Assembly (NCBI RefSeq): GCF_024138675.1 | Contig: NZ_CP090959.1 | Coordinates: 2,511,501 to 2,575,500, forward strand | Direction: 5' to 3' | DNA from: Simiduia sp. 21SJ11W-1 | Lineage (GTDB): Bacteria; Pseudomonadota; Gammaproteobacteria; Pseudomonadales; Cellvibrionaceae | DNA: 64,000 nt | Shown: positions 7,357-15,163 of the stretch, in pieces | Layout: each line of letters begins with the position of its first letter | How positions within the stretch are numbered: the stretch's first letter is position 1 | The notes under the pieces: model-generated | The model's input: only the letters and a program-made list of their open reading frames with translations | Told to the model about the DNA's origin: nothing | Database searches by the model: none | Translations under genes and position numbers: made by a program

Positions 7357-8792
7357 GAGTGAGTCTCCTCTTTTTGCCAGGCAAGTTCAGGGGTGGCCAC
7401 CGGTTTTTGCGGCGCGGGTTTTACCATTCGCTCTATGCTCAAGGGCACCATAATGATCAAGTCATAGGCGTGCACCAGCACCCGAAAGCTGTGTTGCACA
7501 AGCGCGCCCACCAATCGCGCGCACACTGCCAATACCGACAACACGCCCTGGGCAAATAACCCCAGCACCGTGCGCAAAGCATGAATGAAAGACTCCAGCG
7601 GAATCGCCACGAACGCCAGGGCAAAGGGCAAGATAAACCCCATCACCATTTGGCCAAGGGAAGGTATCCAACGGAAATTGGCCTCCACCACGCTCGCACC
7701 GGCAAGGGTTTGGGTAAGGGCTTCTCGATCCAGGGCCAGCAAATCACGCATATAGGCCAAAGACGCTTCAACCGTGGCTAGAATGGTAAGGATGATCAAG
7801 GTCACCCACACCATGCGGCATCGCACACGATCGTCCATGGCCCCAATAATGGGAAACATGTGGGTAATACGCAGCGATTCCAATAGAAATAAACCCATGG
7901 CAATTTCCACCAGAATAATTACCAGCGCGGCAATGTCTGAGGTTTTCATGGCGCCGATATAACTGGTGCCACCCACCATTTCCGACATAGGCATGGCGAT
8001 CAACTGAAAGTTAATCAGCCCACCCATCACGGCGATGATCAGCACCAGCCCGGAAATGAAAAATTGCGTGAGCGACGAGCTTGTCAGCTTGGACATAGCC
8101 GCCTCACTGGAGTTGCGAATGGCTTGATACTCGGCCATATGTGCATCAATCACTGCCGCGCGCGCATCCAGGCTTTCTACGTTGTGCTTAACCTGATTGA
8201 GGTTTTCACTCACCGAGCGCCACTGGGGCTGCATGGCACCCAGTAGCTTGTGCGATTTGCGGCTGGCCTTTACATAGGCATCCAGGGTTTCGCGGTGTGC
8301 GCCCTCCAGCGTGCGTTGTATTTGATCCAGAATTTTAATGGCCGCCGGGTCGCCGTTGCGGGGAATGGCCGCCACCGTGCTCACCACCTCCAGCCAGGCC
8401 GGCGGTGATGGCGGCGTATCGATGGCGCGATTGTAATCTTGCTCTAGCCGGGTCACGGTATCGCTCACCTGCCGGTGCAAGGTGGGGTAATGGCCCAGGT
8501 CGCGCGCAATGATGTCGTTAACGCGCACAAATTCGCGCTCAATCACCCGGCGCAGCTCTGCCTCGCCCGCGCTTTGCAATATGGCCTGGTTGCGGGCCTT
8601 AAGCGTTTGCGCCCAACCGCGCAAACCGCACGCCGCCAGCCGCATAGCCCGGTACACCGCCCGCCCCGTTTGATTTAACAGTTGATGTGACGCATCGCGC
8701 CCCAAGTACATGAGAACCACCACAATCACCAGCCACAGGGCCAGGTTCAATGCCGGTTCGCCGGGCCAGATCACAAACAAGTCGCTCGCCAT
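7353..8792 (-). CDS. Large coiled-coil integral membrane protein, unknown function
   Basis: The frame is open further upstream to 9083, but that part would cover the divergent response regulator. The ATG at 8792 has a GGGAG ribosome binding site and gives 479 residues. An N-terminal membrane helix (about 14-32) is followed by about 200 polar, heptad-like residues rich in Gln, Arg and Glu, probably coiled coil. Six or so further hydrophobic segments lie between about 240 and 460. The C-terminal tail is polar. No catalytic motif is recognised. The gene is coupled to the VWA lipoprotein gene downstream and diverges from a two-component pair, suggesting a sensing or envelope-structure role, which is inference. 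Confidence 0.65.
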   Translation of the reverse strand: MASDLFVIWPGEPALNLALWLVIVVVLMYLGRDASHQLLNQTGRAVYRAMRLAACGLRGWAQTLKARNQAILQSAGEAELRRVIEREFVRVNDIIARDLGHYPTLHRQVSDTVTRLEQDYNRAIDTPPSPPAWLEVVSTVAAIPRNGDPAAIKILDQIQRTLEGAHRETLDAYVKASRKSHKLLGAMQPQWRSVSENLNQVKHNVESLDARAAVIDAHMAEYQAIRNSSEAAMSKLTSSSLTQFFISGLVLIIAVMGGLINFQLIAMPMSEMVGGTSYIGAMKTSDIAALVIILVEIAMGLFLLESLRITHMFPIIGAMDDRVRCRMVWVTLIILTILATVEASLAYMRDLLALDREALTQTLAGASVVEANFRWIPSLGQMVMGFILPFALAFVAIPLESFIHALRTVLGLFAQGVLSVLAVCARLVGALVQHSFRVLVHAYDLIIMVPLSIERMVKPAPQKPVATPELAWQKEETHS

Positions 8793-8939
8793 TTGCTGTC
8801 TCCCACAAAGTGTTATACAAAACCTATTGCCTGCATAAACAGGCGCCTTGTAACGGTTATAAAAAGGCGCTGTGAAAAATCCGTGAGAAAAAACCAAGGC
8901 CCAGGCCTTGCACTCACAAACTGAGACACGCATCACACT
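8793..8939. promoter_or_regulatory. Divergent intergenic region of the VWA / two-component locus
   Basis: These 147 bp must hold promoters for both arms. Seen in it are a small hairpin GCCTG-cataaa-CAGGC (about 8829-8844) and AT-rich TTATAC (8813-8818) and TTATAA (8857-8862) stretches on opposite sides that could be -10 elements. Neither has a convincing -35 at correct spacing. Autoregulation by the adjacent response regulator is plausible but not shown. Confidence 0.3.
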
Positions 8940-9719
8940 ATGGCGCGCATATTCTGGATTGAAGATCAAAGTCACTGGGTTGAGCGATTTTTGCCCGTAC
9001 TCAAGGCGGCCGAGCTCGATGGCTCCATTAACGAGGTGGCGGTATTTCACCTGGCCGATGCCGCCAAGCAATACATCGCCCAAACCCCCACCGCGCCCGA
9101 CATTGCCTTGCTTGATGCCAACATGAACGGCAACGATAACGCGGGCGTGAATGTGGCCCAGGCGCTTGCCAGAAAGTGGCCAAGCCTGCCCGTGATTTAT
9201 TTATCTGAACACGCGGGCACCAACATTGAGGCGGCAGCCTTCGAACACACAGGCGCGCTCGATTTCATTGCCAAACACCAACGCAACGTAGAAGAGGTAT
9301 TGTGCTGGCGCATCAAAGCCATCTTGCGCCAACGCAATCTCACCCATGCACGCGCCCAAAACGCCTTAACACGCGGGCCACTCACCATCGACCTGCACAC
9401 CTGGGAGGTGTACTGGCACGGCCAAAAACTCATGAACCCCGCCAACCCCAAGCGTGCACTGCCCCCCACGCCCAGAAAAATCCTGAAGCACCTGGCCGAG
9501 GTAAGCCCGCGCGCGGTTTCAACGCTCGCCATGGCTGAAGCCCTAGATGCAGACCCGGAAAAGTTTTCCGCCGCCAATTACCGCCAACATATCCGCACTT
9601 TGCGCGCAGCCTTTGAACATGCCGAGGCCAACAACGGCCAATTCACGGCACTGTGCAAAGCGGGCAAAGGCATTGTCACCACCGGTGATCAAGGCGCCTA
9701 TGCCTGGATTACACCCTAA
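8940..9719 (+). CDS. OmpR-like response regulator
   Basis: The 259-residue protein has an N-terminal receiver domain: the acidic pair in IEDQ near residue 9, the phospho-acceptor Asp in LLDANM near 59, the Ser switch residue in YLSEH near 90, and a conserved Lys in FIAKH near 107. Receiver landmarks are therefore all present. The C-terminal part (about 135-259) looks like a winged-helix DNA-binding domain of the OmpR type, with an LHTWEV-x-W start and a GKGI-x-T wing. The gene ends 12 bases before the histidine kinase gene and diverges from the VWA/membrane pair, which it may control. Confidence 0.75.
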   Translation: MARIFWIEDQSHWVERFLPVLKAAELDGSINEVAVFHLADAAKQYIAQTPTAPDIALLDANMNGNDNAGVNVAQALARKWPSLPVIYLSEHAGTNIEAAAFEHTGALDFIAKHQRNVEEVLCWRIKAILRQRNLTHARAQNALTRGPLTIDLHTWEVYWHGQKLMNPANPKRALPPTPRKILKHLAEVSPRAVSTLAMAEALDADPEKFSAANYRQHIRTLRAAFEHAEANNGQFTALCKAGKGIVTTGDQGAYAWITP

Positions 9720-9731
9720 GGAGGTTCGCCC

Positions 9732-11402
9732 GTGACAGACTCCCACATACCCCAAAACCCGCGCCTAAAAGCACCGGGCGTTGGCGCAAGCCTGTTAGTT
9801 TTGGCAGGGCTTTTTACGCTGGCCGCGCTTTATCAGCCTGAGCTTAGTGCCGCGGGCATTCGCACGGCGGCCCTTGCCCACCCCTGGCCTGCCGCTGCGC
9901 TGGCAATTGCGGCCTTAGTTTGGTTGATAGAGCGCCACCACTTCAGCCGCCGTTGCAACAAGGTAAACGCACAACTGAGCCAGCTCGCACAACAGCTTGT
10001 GCAGCTAAAGCAAAGCAAGCGGCAGTTACAGCAAAAGGCGCAGCGCCACTCAAGCCAAACGGACAAGCTCAAAGCGTTTATTGGCGACCGCTTACTGGAA
10101 TACATTGAATACGATGAAAAATATTTACACTTTAAAGGCATTGCCGCAGAAGTGCGCCATAACGGCATAATCAGTTACGACAAAATTCAACAAGCGCTGG
10201 TAGCTGGCACACGGCAACACCCCAATAACACCCAGTACACCGAAGCCCTGGCAAGCCTGGGCTACCTTTGGGATTTACTGGATTTATCCACCGCAGACAA
10301 CATGGCCCTGCACATCAACAATCACCTGTGCGACTGCGAAGAGTACTACTACCAAAAGCAGCTAAACCCCACGGGCGAGCTGCCCATTGAGCCCACGTTT
10401 TTTGCACACAATGCCGTATTCCGCGCCCTGCACACCCATCTGCATGGCGCATTTTGTGAACTCAACTCCCACAAGTCACACATTTACTTTGGCAACAATA
10501 GTTTTCAGGTGTTTGCTGAGCCCGAATGCGAGCTGCTAGGCAATGAAAACCATCTGGTATTGGCACTGGAAAACCTTGTAAAAAACGCGCTCTACTTCCA
10601 ACAGCGTGCAGCGCAAGCAGATGCAGATTCAAGTGAGCACGCACAGGCACCACAAAAAATATTGCTGAGGCTAAGTAAACTTAATAACCGTGCCGAGCTG
10701 ACGGTATACAACAGCGGCCCGCACATTCCCGAACAGCATGCGTTGCAAATTTACCAGTTGGGGTTTAGCACGCGCACAGAAGATCAGGTACACGGCAAGG
10801 GGTTAGGCCTGTATTTTGTGAAACAAATTGTGGCAGGCTTTGAAGGCGAGATTCACCACCGTAACATTGCCAATGGTGCAGACCAATATTCCCTCAGAAT
10901 AGAAGTGCAAGGCGCGGGCCTTGAAGGCAATGAAATACAAACAGAAGTGGTTGCGGTAAATTGCACCAACGGCCAGCTCACTTGCGCCAGCAAATCGGAG
11001 GCTGCCAATGAAACCGATGCCCTGCCCATTCAACCGCACCTGCGCTGGGCATTTATGCGGCCGGTAATCAGTGTAGAAGTTACCGCCCTCAGCAATGGCC
11101 AAACCCACAGCATGTCATATAAGGCTGGCGATACGCCGAGTGCATTTTACGAGCCGGCTTTGCGCCACCCGCCGCGCTGGTTACTGCGCTATCAACCACA
11201 AGCCAACGGCCGCTGCAGCCTGGCATTCACCCCGCTCGACGTTAGCGGCGTGGAATTTACCATCACCCTGCCGCTGGCAGACGCCCACCTACAGGCAGGT
11301 GAAGAAACTGCCCCGCTAGATGCAGCCCAAGAAGACGCCTACATAGAAACCATTGCCGAACGCTTTAAACCTATAGATGCCACGAACGAAAAAGATGCCT
11401 AG
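9732..11402 (+). CDS. Atypical sensor histidine kinase
   Basis: A 556-residue protein starts at GTG 9732 behind a perfect AAGGAGG. Two hydrophobic helices lie at about 20-38 and 48-66 with almost no periplasmic loop, followed by a coiled coil (about 75-115). The HATPase motifs are recognisable: N-box ENLVKNA near 279, YNSGPHIP near 325, and GKGLGLYFVKQI near 354. A canonical H-box is missing; the only candidate is AAEVRHNG near residue 140, which lacks the usual H-[ED]-[LI] pattern. About 120 residues separate the G2 box from the closing GVEFTITLP strand near 505, so the ATPase domain carries a large insertion. It could be a kinase with an unusual phospho-site or a GHKL signalling ATPase. Confidence 0.65.
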   Translation: MTDSHIPQNPRLKAPGVGASLLVLAGLFTLAALYQPELSAAGIRTAALAHPWPAAALAIAALVWLIERHHFSRRCNKVNAQLSQLAQQLVQLKQSKRQLQQKAQRHSSQTDKLKAFIGDRLLEYIEYDEKYLHFKGIAAEVRHNGIISYDKIQQALVAGTRQHPNNTQYTEALASLGYLWDLLDLSTADNMALHINNHLCDCEEYYYQKQLNPTGELPIEPTFFAHNAVFRALHTHLHGAFCELNSHKSHIYFGNNSFQVFAEPECELLGNENHLVLALENLVKNALYFQQRAAQADADSSEHAQAPQKILLRLSKLNNRAELTVYNSGPHIPEQHALQIYQLGFSTRTEDQVHGKGLGLYFVKQIVAGFEGEIHHRNIANGADQYSLRIEVQGAGLEGNEIQTEVVAVNCTNGQLTCASKSEAANETDALPIQPHLRWAFMRPVISVEVTALSNGQTHSMSYKAGDTPSAFYEPALRHPPRWLLRYQPQANGRCSLAFTPLDVSGVEFTITLPLADAHLQAGEETAPLDAAQEDAYIETIAERFKPIDATNEKDA

Positions 11403-11407
11403 CGCGC

Positions 11408-11433
11408 CTGCCCTGCGTGCACTTGCAGGGCAG
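11408..11433. terminator. Hairpin between two convergent genes
   Basis: CTGCCCTGC-gtgcactt-GCAGGGCAG is a perfect 9-bp stem directly after the kinase stop codon, followed on the plus strand by GTTATTTA. The T-tract is weak, but position and stem fit a shared terminator for the kinase gene and the convergent exporter gene. Confidence 0.5.
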
Positions 11434-11434
11434 G

Positions 11435-12103
11435 TTATTTAGCCAGGCTCACGGCTTCATTGCCCGCAATGGCAACGCCCATGGTCACCAGAATTGAGCC
11501 GGAAACCCGCGCCTGAATACGCGGCGCATGGCGGTGCGTTAACAACCAGTCAGACACTTTACTGGCAGACACCGCCACCAAAATATCGCAAGGCACGGCA
11601 GACGCTGTCACAATTAACCCCAGCACCAACAGCTGCGTCCACACAGGCCCCGCCTCTGGCGCCACAAATTGCGGCAACAAGGCCAGAAAAAACAGCGCCG
11701 TTTTCGGGTTGGTCACCTCCACCAAAATACTTTCTTTAAATACGGCAATTAAAGGTTTACCGCCAGCGGAGGCCTCAGCACCAGGTTGCGGCTGGGCAAT
11801 ATTTTCAGCCCTTGCCGCACGCCAATAATTGATGCCCAAATACACCAAATAGCCCGCGCCCGCCAATTTCACCAATGTATAAAGCGTGGGCGAATGCGTG
11901 AATATCGCCGACAAACCTGCCACCGCTGCCAGCACATGCACCAGCCCGCCCACCGCCAAACCAGCCGTGGCCGCCAGACCACCGCGCACCCCCTGGCCAA
12001 TAGCCCGCGCCATCACATACAAATTCGAGGGGCCTGGCGACAAGTTCATCACCAGTGCAGCCAGAGTAAAGGCAATTAACATTTCAAGCGGTGGCATCTG
12101 CAT
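11435..12103 (-). CDS. LysE/RhtB-family amino acid exporter
   Basis: The product has 222 residues and six hydrophobic segments. The family signature NLSPGPSNLYV is near residue 19 and the GxxYLxxLGxxxxR segment (GYLVYLGINYWRA) follows the third helix; a TNPKTALFFLALLPQF stretch near 130 is also typical. Members export amino acids or homoserine lactone across the inner membrane by proton exchange; the actual substrate cannot be read from sequence. It stands alone, convergent with the kinase, and its 5' end abuts the inverted terminal sequence of the transposase unit that starts at 12112. Confidence 0.88.
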   Translation of the reverse strand: MQMPPLEMLIAFTLAALVMNLSPGPSNLYVMARAIGQGVRGGLAATAGLAVGGLVHVLAAVAGLSAIFTHSPTLYTLVKLAGAGYLVYLGINYWRAARAENIAQPQPGAEASAGGKPLIAVFKESILVEVTNPKTALFFLALLPQFVAPEAGPVWTQLLVLGLIVTASAVPCDILVAVSASKVSDWLLTHRHAPRIQARVSGSILVTMGVAIAGNEAVSLAK

Positions 12104-12111
12104 TCCTTTTT

Positions 12112-12131
12112 AAAGGGGTCGGAGTGAATTA
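12112..12131 (+). repeat. Left end of the RAYT unit
   Basis: AAAGGGGTCGGAGTGAATTA, 56 bases before the transposase start. It matches in reverse, 19 of 20 bases, the sequences at 12921-12940 and 13567-13586. Confidence 0.8.
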
Positions 12132-12186
12132 CAAGGCCAAAGGCTATGCTACCATACCCCCACTAGCCAAAGACCAAGGATGGACA

Positions 12187-12885
12187 ATGCCTAGAAAACC
12201 CCGATTTTATGCGCCCAACATCCCCTATCATATCGTCCAAAGAGGCAACAACCGTTCAGCCTGCTTCTTCGCGTCTGATGACTTCGGCCACTACATCAAT
12301 ACCTTGCACACCGCGCTCGATGAATTCAACGTAAGGCTGCATGCCTATGTTTTGATGACCAACCACGTACACCTACTCATGACTCCGGCAGATGCCCAAG
12401 GCATCTCAAAGGTAATGCAGGCGGTTGGCCGAACCTATGTCAAAACCATCAATCAAAGGTATCGCCGTACCGGCACTCTTTGGGAGGGCCGCCACAAATC
12501 CAGCGCCATTTGCAGCGAACGCTATCTATTAACTTGCCAACGCTATATCGAACTTAACCCAGTAAGAGCCGGCATGGTAAAACACCCAGGGGACCACCGC
12601 TGGTCTAGCTTTCACGCCAACGGTGGCAACAAGAAAATTGCCTGCATTCAGCCCCACCCTGCATATTTGGCTCTGGGCAAGACCTGCAGCGAAAGGCAAC
12701 ACAACTACCGCGAATTATTCAAACACCAAATCCCGGCAGACCAACTCCACAGCCTCAGAGATTGCATTCAACACAACTACCCCATGGGGGACGATCGCTT
12801 TAAAGCTGAACTTGAAGCAGCTACAAATCAAAAGGTAGGCCAACTGAAACCGGGGCGGCCTTGGCCTGCGAAGGGTAAAGCGTAA
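12187..12885 (+). CDS. REP-associated tyrosine transposase (RAYT, Y1 family)
   Basis: From the ATG at 12187 the protein has 232 residues, the usual RAYT size. Motifs seen are MPRKPRF-APN-PYHIVQRGNN at the start, the HUH metal motif TNHVHLLM near 58, the GTLWEGRHKSS block near 97, and RYIELNPVRAGMV near 120. These are hallmarks of IS200/IS605-like Y1 transposases domesticated to handle REP palindromes. An in-frame upstream extension to 12091 would run through the left terminal repeat and is not preferred. The gene sits between inverted 20-bp ends, forming a unit of about 830 bp. It is complete and appears intact. Confidence 0.9.
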   Translation: MPRKPRFYAPNIPYHIVQRGNNRSACFFASDDFGHYINTLHTALDEFNVRLHAYVLMTNHVHLLMTPADAQGISKVMQAVGRTYVKTINQRYRRTGTLWEGRHKSSAICSERYLLTCQRYIELNPVRAGMVKHPGDHRWSSFHANGGNKKIACIQPHPAYLALGKTCSERQHNYRELFKHQIPADQLHSLRDCIQHNYPMGDDRFKAELEAATNQKVGQLKPGRPWPAKGKA

Positions 12886-12920
12886 TCACAGAGACGGGCT
12901 AGCAGGCCTTAGGCAAGGGG

Positions 12921-12940
12921 TAATTCACTCCGGCCCCTTT
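12921..12940 (-). repeat. Right end of the RAYT unit
   Basis: TAATTCACTCCGGCCCCTTT, the reverse complement of the left end with a single mismatch. Confidence 0.8.
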
Positions 12941-13134
12941 ATCACCTTTATCAGGAGACTATGTGCGCTACAAGACGGAGACAGGAGGCAGATCCTGTCA
13001 GTATGGTAGTTGAGCTCAGTTGAACTGAACTGGGTTCAAATCTCCCCCAGGTCATTGCATGTCTCTGGAGGCTATTAAAGGTATAGGGATTTACTTTTTA
13101 TAGTACATGGATGTACTCCCCAACAGGTATAAAC

Positions 13135-13275
13135 ATGAAAACTGAAACGAAACAGCAACCCAAGCCGCAGCAGGATGCGAAGCTCACCAAAGAGCAAAAA
13201 GAAGCGCAGTTACTGAAGCAGCAATCTGAAATAAGGGACGCGAAACCTGCCAAGGAAGGCGAAAAACGCCGATAA
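13135..13275 (+). CDS. Small Lys/Gln/Glu-rich hypothetical protein
   Basis: The ORF encodes 46 residues, about two thirds of them Lys, Gln, Glu, Arg or Asp, with no hydrophobic segment (LTKEQKEAQLLKQQSE in the middle). The region upstream has only a weak AGG as ribosome binding site. It lies between two same-orientation copies of the RAYT end sequence, in otherwise non-coding DNA. It may be a real small protein or a chance ORF. Confidence 0.35.
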   Translation: MKTETKQQPKPQQDAKLTKEQKEAQLLKQQSEIRDAKPAKEGEKRR

Positions 13276-13566
13276 CCAAGCGGCGTAAACTTGGCAGCCA
13301 CTCTTGTGTCTGCCTGCCCCAAAAGGAGTTAGCCGTCAGTTAAATTTACCCGGCAAATCCTGCAAGCATCTGCAAGCCTGAACTTCTATAAATAGTACCT
13401 CCAGGTCATTTATCTGGAGGTTTCTGTAGTTGGCAACAGGTCTACTATCCTCTGGCATCTTTACATCCCACATCCCACTGTAGCGCCACCTTCAACCAAC
13501 CTTCTTGCGCCGAAGGTCTTGAACTAGATAGGTGTTATTGGGACCTCGCTTTAGATTGAACAGAGG

Positions 13567-13586
13567 TAATTCACTCCGGCCCCTTT
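13567..13586 (-). repeat. Third copy of the RAYT end sequence
   Basis: TAATTCACTCCGGCCCCTTT, identical to 12921-12940 and in the same orientation, followed by a partial tandem copy of ATCGGCCCCTTT. It marks a second possible right boundary 646 bp downstream. Confidence 0.75.
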
Positions 13587-13955
13587 ATCGGCCCCTTTAT
13601 CGACCCTTCGGGTTCGCTCACTCCAGCCCAATTAACCAGGTCGCGACAACCGCCATCCTTGGCGGACGCCGCTCAAATGGCCTTCCATGGCCATTTGCCG
13701 TGCTTAACTAGGCTTCCGTTCACCGCTGCGCAAGGGGGTGCCATAGCCGCAGAATTGGTAGCTACAAGTAATATTTCCTTGTTGCGAAATTTATTGCTCA
13801 TTAGGGAATTAAATTAGGCTCCAACCCTTTCGTATAAAAAGAAAATGAACAAGCGAATTCAAGGATCCAAACCAGACAAAGAGATACAGCGGGGAAAGAT
13901 GCGGCGTGAATTAATCGATCGAGCACAACATCCTAATCCAGTCCCCAAAAACAAC

Positions 13956-13979
13956 AAAGGCCGCATTCGCGGCCTTTTT
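13956..13979. terminator. Bidirectional intrinsic terminator after accA
   Basis: AAAGGCCGC-attc-GCGGCCTTT has a 9-bp stem. On the minus strand it is followed by a T-rich GTTGTTTTT tract 20 bases past the accA stop; on the plus strand by TTTTT. Confidence 0.8.
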
Positions 13980-13997
13980 CACAAACTAACTAACGCA

Positions 13998-14945
13998 TTA
14001 ATTCCCGTAACTCATCAAGCGCTTGTAGCGCTTCTCCAGCAACTCATCAATGGAGAGGGCGCTCAGGCGATCTACCTGTTCCATCAGTTTGCCCTGCAGG
14101 TTCATGCACATTTCATCGATGTTGCGGTGCGCGCCGCCTAATGGCTCGGGGATGGTTTCATCCACTATGCCCAACTCTTCCAGTACCGTTGAGGTAACAC
14201 CCATGGCCTTGGCGGCATCGGGCGCTTTTTCTACGGTTTTCCAGATGATGTTGGCGCAGCCTTCGGGGCTGATCACAAAATAGGTGGAGTATTGCAGCAT
14301 GTTGAGCTGATCGCCCACACCAATGGCCAGCGCGCCACCGGAAGAACCCTCACCAATCACGGTGCAGATGATGGGCGTGCGCAGGCGCGACATAACCGCC
14401 AGGTTTTGGGCGATGGCTTCACTGATGCCGCGCTCTTCACTGTCGATACCCGGGTAGGCACCGGGGGTATCTATCAAGGTGAGTACCGGCATTTTGAAGC
14501 GCTCGGCCATTTCCATCAGGCGCAAGGCTTTGCGGTAGCCTTCGGGCTTTGGCATACCGAAGTTGCGCATTACCTTTTCAGGCACAGAGCGGCCCTTCTC
14601 TTCGCCAATTACCATTACCGGCTTGCCGTCTAAACGGGCGACACCGCCGATGATGGCGTGGTCGTCGCCGAAGTGACGATCGCCGTGCAGTTCGTCCCAA
14701 TCGGTGAAGATGCGCTTGATGTAATCAGAGCTGTAGGGGCGCTGTGGATGGCGGGCAACCTGCACTACCTGCCAGGGGCTTAAATCCGAATAAATGCTGG
14801 CAGTGAGCTTTTTGCTCTTGTCTTGCAGCTTGCTGATTTCTTCAGTGATGTTGAGGTCGTTATCAGAGCCCACAAGGCGCAGCTCTTCTATTTTGGCCTC
14901 TAACACCGCGATGGGCTGTTCAAAATCCAGATAATTCAGGTTCAT
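13998..14945 (-). CDS. accA: Acetyl-CoA carboxylase carboxyltransferase subunit alpha
   Basis: AccA with AccD transfers the carboxyl group from biotin carboxyl carrier protein to acetyl-CoA, giving malonyl-CoA for fatty acid synthesis. The protein begins [22 protein letters not shown], the standard AccA N-terminus, which sets the start at 14945 (315 residues) rather than the longer frame to 15050. The crotonase-fold core is evident: [15 protein letters not shown], the GEEKGR segment, IDTPGAYPG and [12 protein letters not shown]. It lies 218 bp downstream of dnaE on the same strand, the order dnaE-accA seen in E. coli, and is followed by its own terminator. Confidence 0.96.
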   Translation of the reverse strand: MNLNYLDFEQPIAVLEAKIEELRLVGSDNDLNITEEISKLQDKSKKLTASIYSDLSPWQVVQVARHPQRPYSSDYIKRIFTDWDELHGDRHFGDDHAIIGGVARLDGKPVMVIGEEKGRSVPEKVMRNFGMPKPEGYRKALRLMEMAERFKMPVLTLIDTPGAYPGIDSEERGISEAIAQNLAVMSRLRTPIICTVIGEGSSGGALAIGVGDQLNMLQYSTYFVISPEGCANIIWKTVEKAPDAAKAMGVTSTVLEELGIVDETIPEPLGGAHRNIDEMCMNLQGKLMEQVDRLSALSIDELLEKRYKRLMSYGN

Positions 14946-15163
14946 GTTCGCCAATTCTTGGTTTTGGGGGCTTGCGCCCGCGCTGGTTACCCCTGCAAAA
15001 GGGGGCGTAAAAATGCCGCTAAAGATACGCGAAAGGCGATGCGGAGTCACCCTTCATGCGCACATTTTCGGCTTGAATCCATAGGTGTTTTGTCAGAAAT
15101 GCCTAGGGTTACAGCCAATAAAAATTAAACATCCGTTTGAAAAATACCCGTTTGCGCTTGCCA

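Larger units (their letters stand above)
12112..12940. mobile_element. RAYT unit bounded by 20-bp inverted sequences
   Basis: The transposase gene lies between AAAGGGGTCGGAGTGAATTA at 12112-12131 and its near-perfect reverse complement at 12921-12940. RAYTs normally mobilise or maintain short palindromic repeats rather than themselves, so the terminal sequences are probably their target repeats. A third copy of the right end is at 13567. Confidence 0.7.
12941..13844. other. Hairpin-rich non-coding region beyond the RAYT gene
   Basis: Apart from the small ORF at 13135, about 900 bp hold no supported gene. Contents: a 7-bp hairpin GACAGGA/TCCTGTC at 12980-12999; a T-arm-like GGGTTCAAATC at about 13033-13043 with an imperfect stem; the palindrome GTACATGGATGTAC at about 13103-13116; an 8-bp hairpin ACCTCCAG/CTGGAGGT at 13397-13421; a third RAYT end; and a 9-bp hairpin CAAATGGCC/GGCCATTTG at 13674-13697. 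The segments CCAGGTCATT...CTGGAGG at 13048-13071 and 13402-13420 are two versions of one short repeat. Confidence 0.5.

Noticed and set aside
8793-9083. N-terminal extension of the coiled-coil membrane protein
   Set aside because: It would be antisense to the first 48 codons of the response regulator, and a better start with a GGGAG site exists at 8792.
6700-11402. Proteobacterial dedicated sortase system two-component locus
   Set aside because: The regulator/kinase plus VWA combination recalled that system, but no sortase, no LPxTG-like substrate and no OmpA-type partner is present.
13845-14141. 98-residue plus-strand ORF next to accA
   Set aside because: More than half of it is antisense to accA and it runs through the accA terminator; no family similarity and no ribosome binding site.
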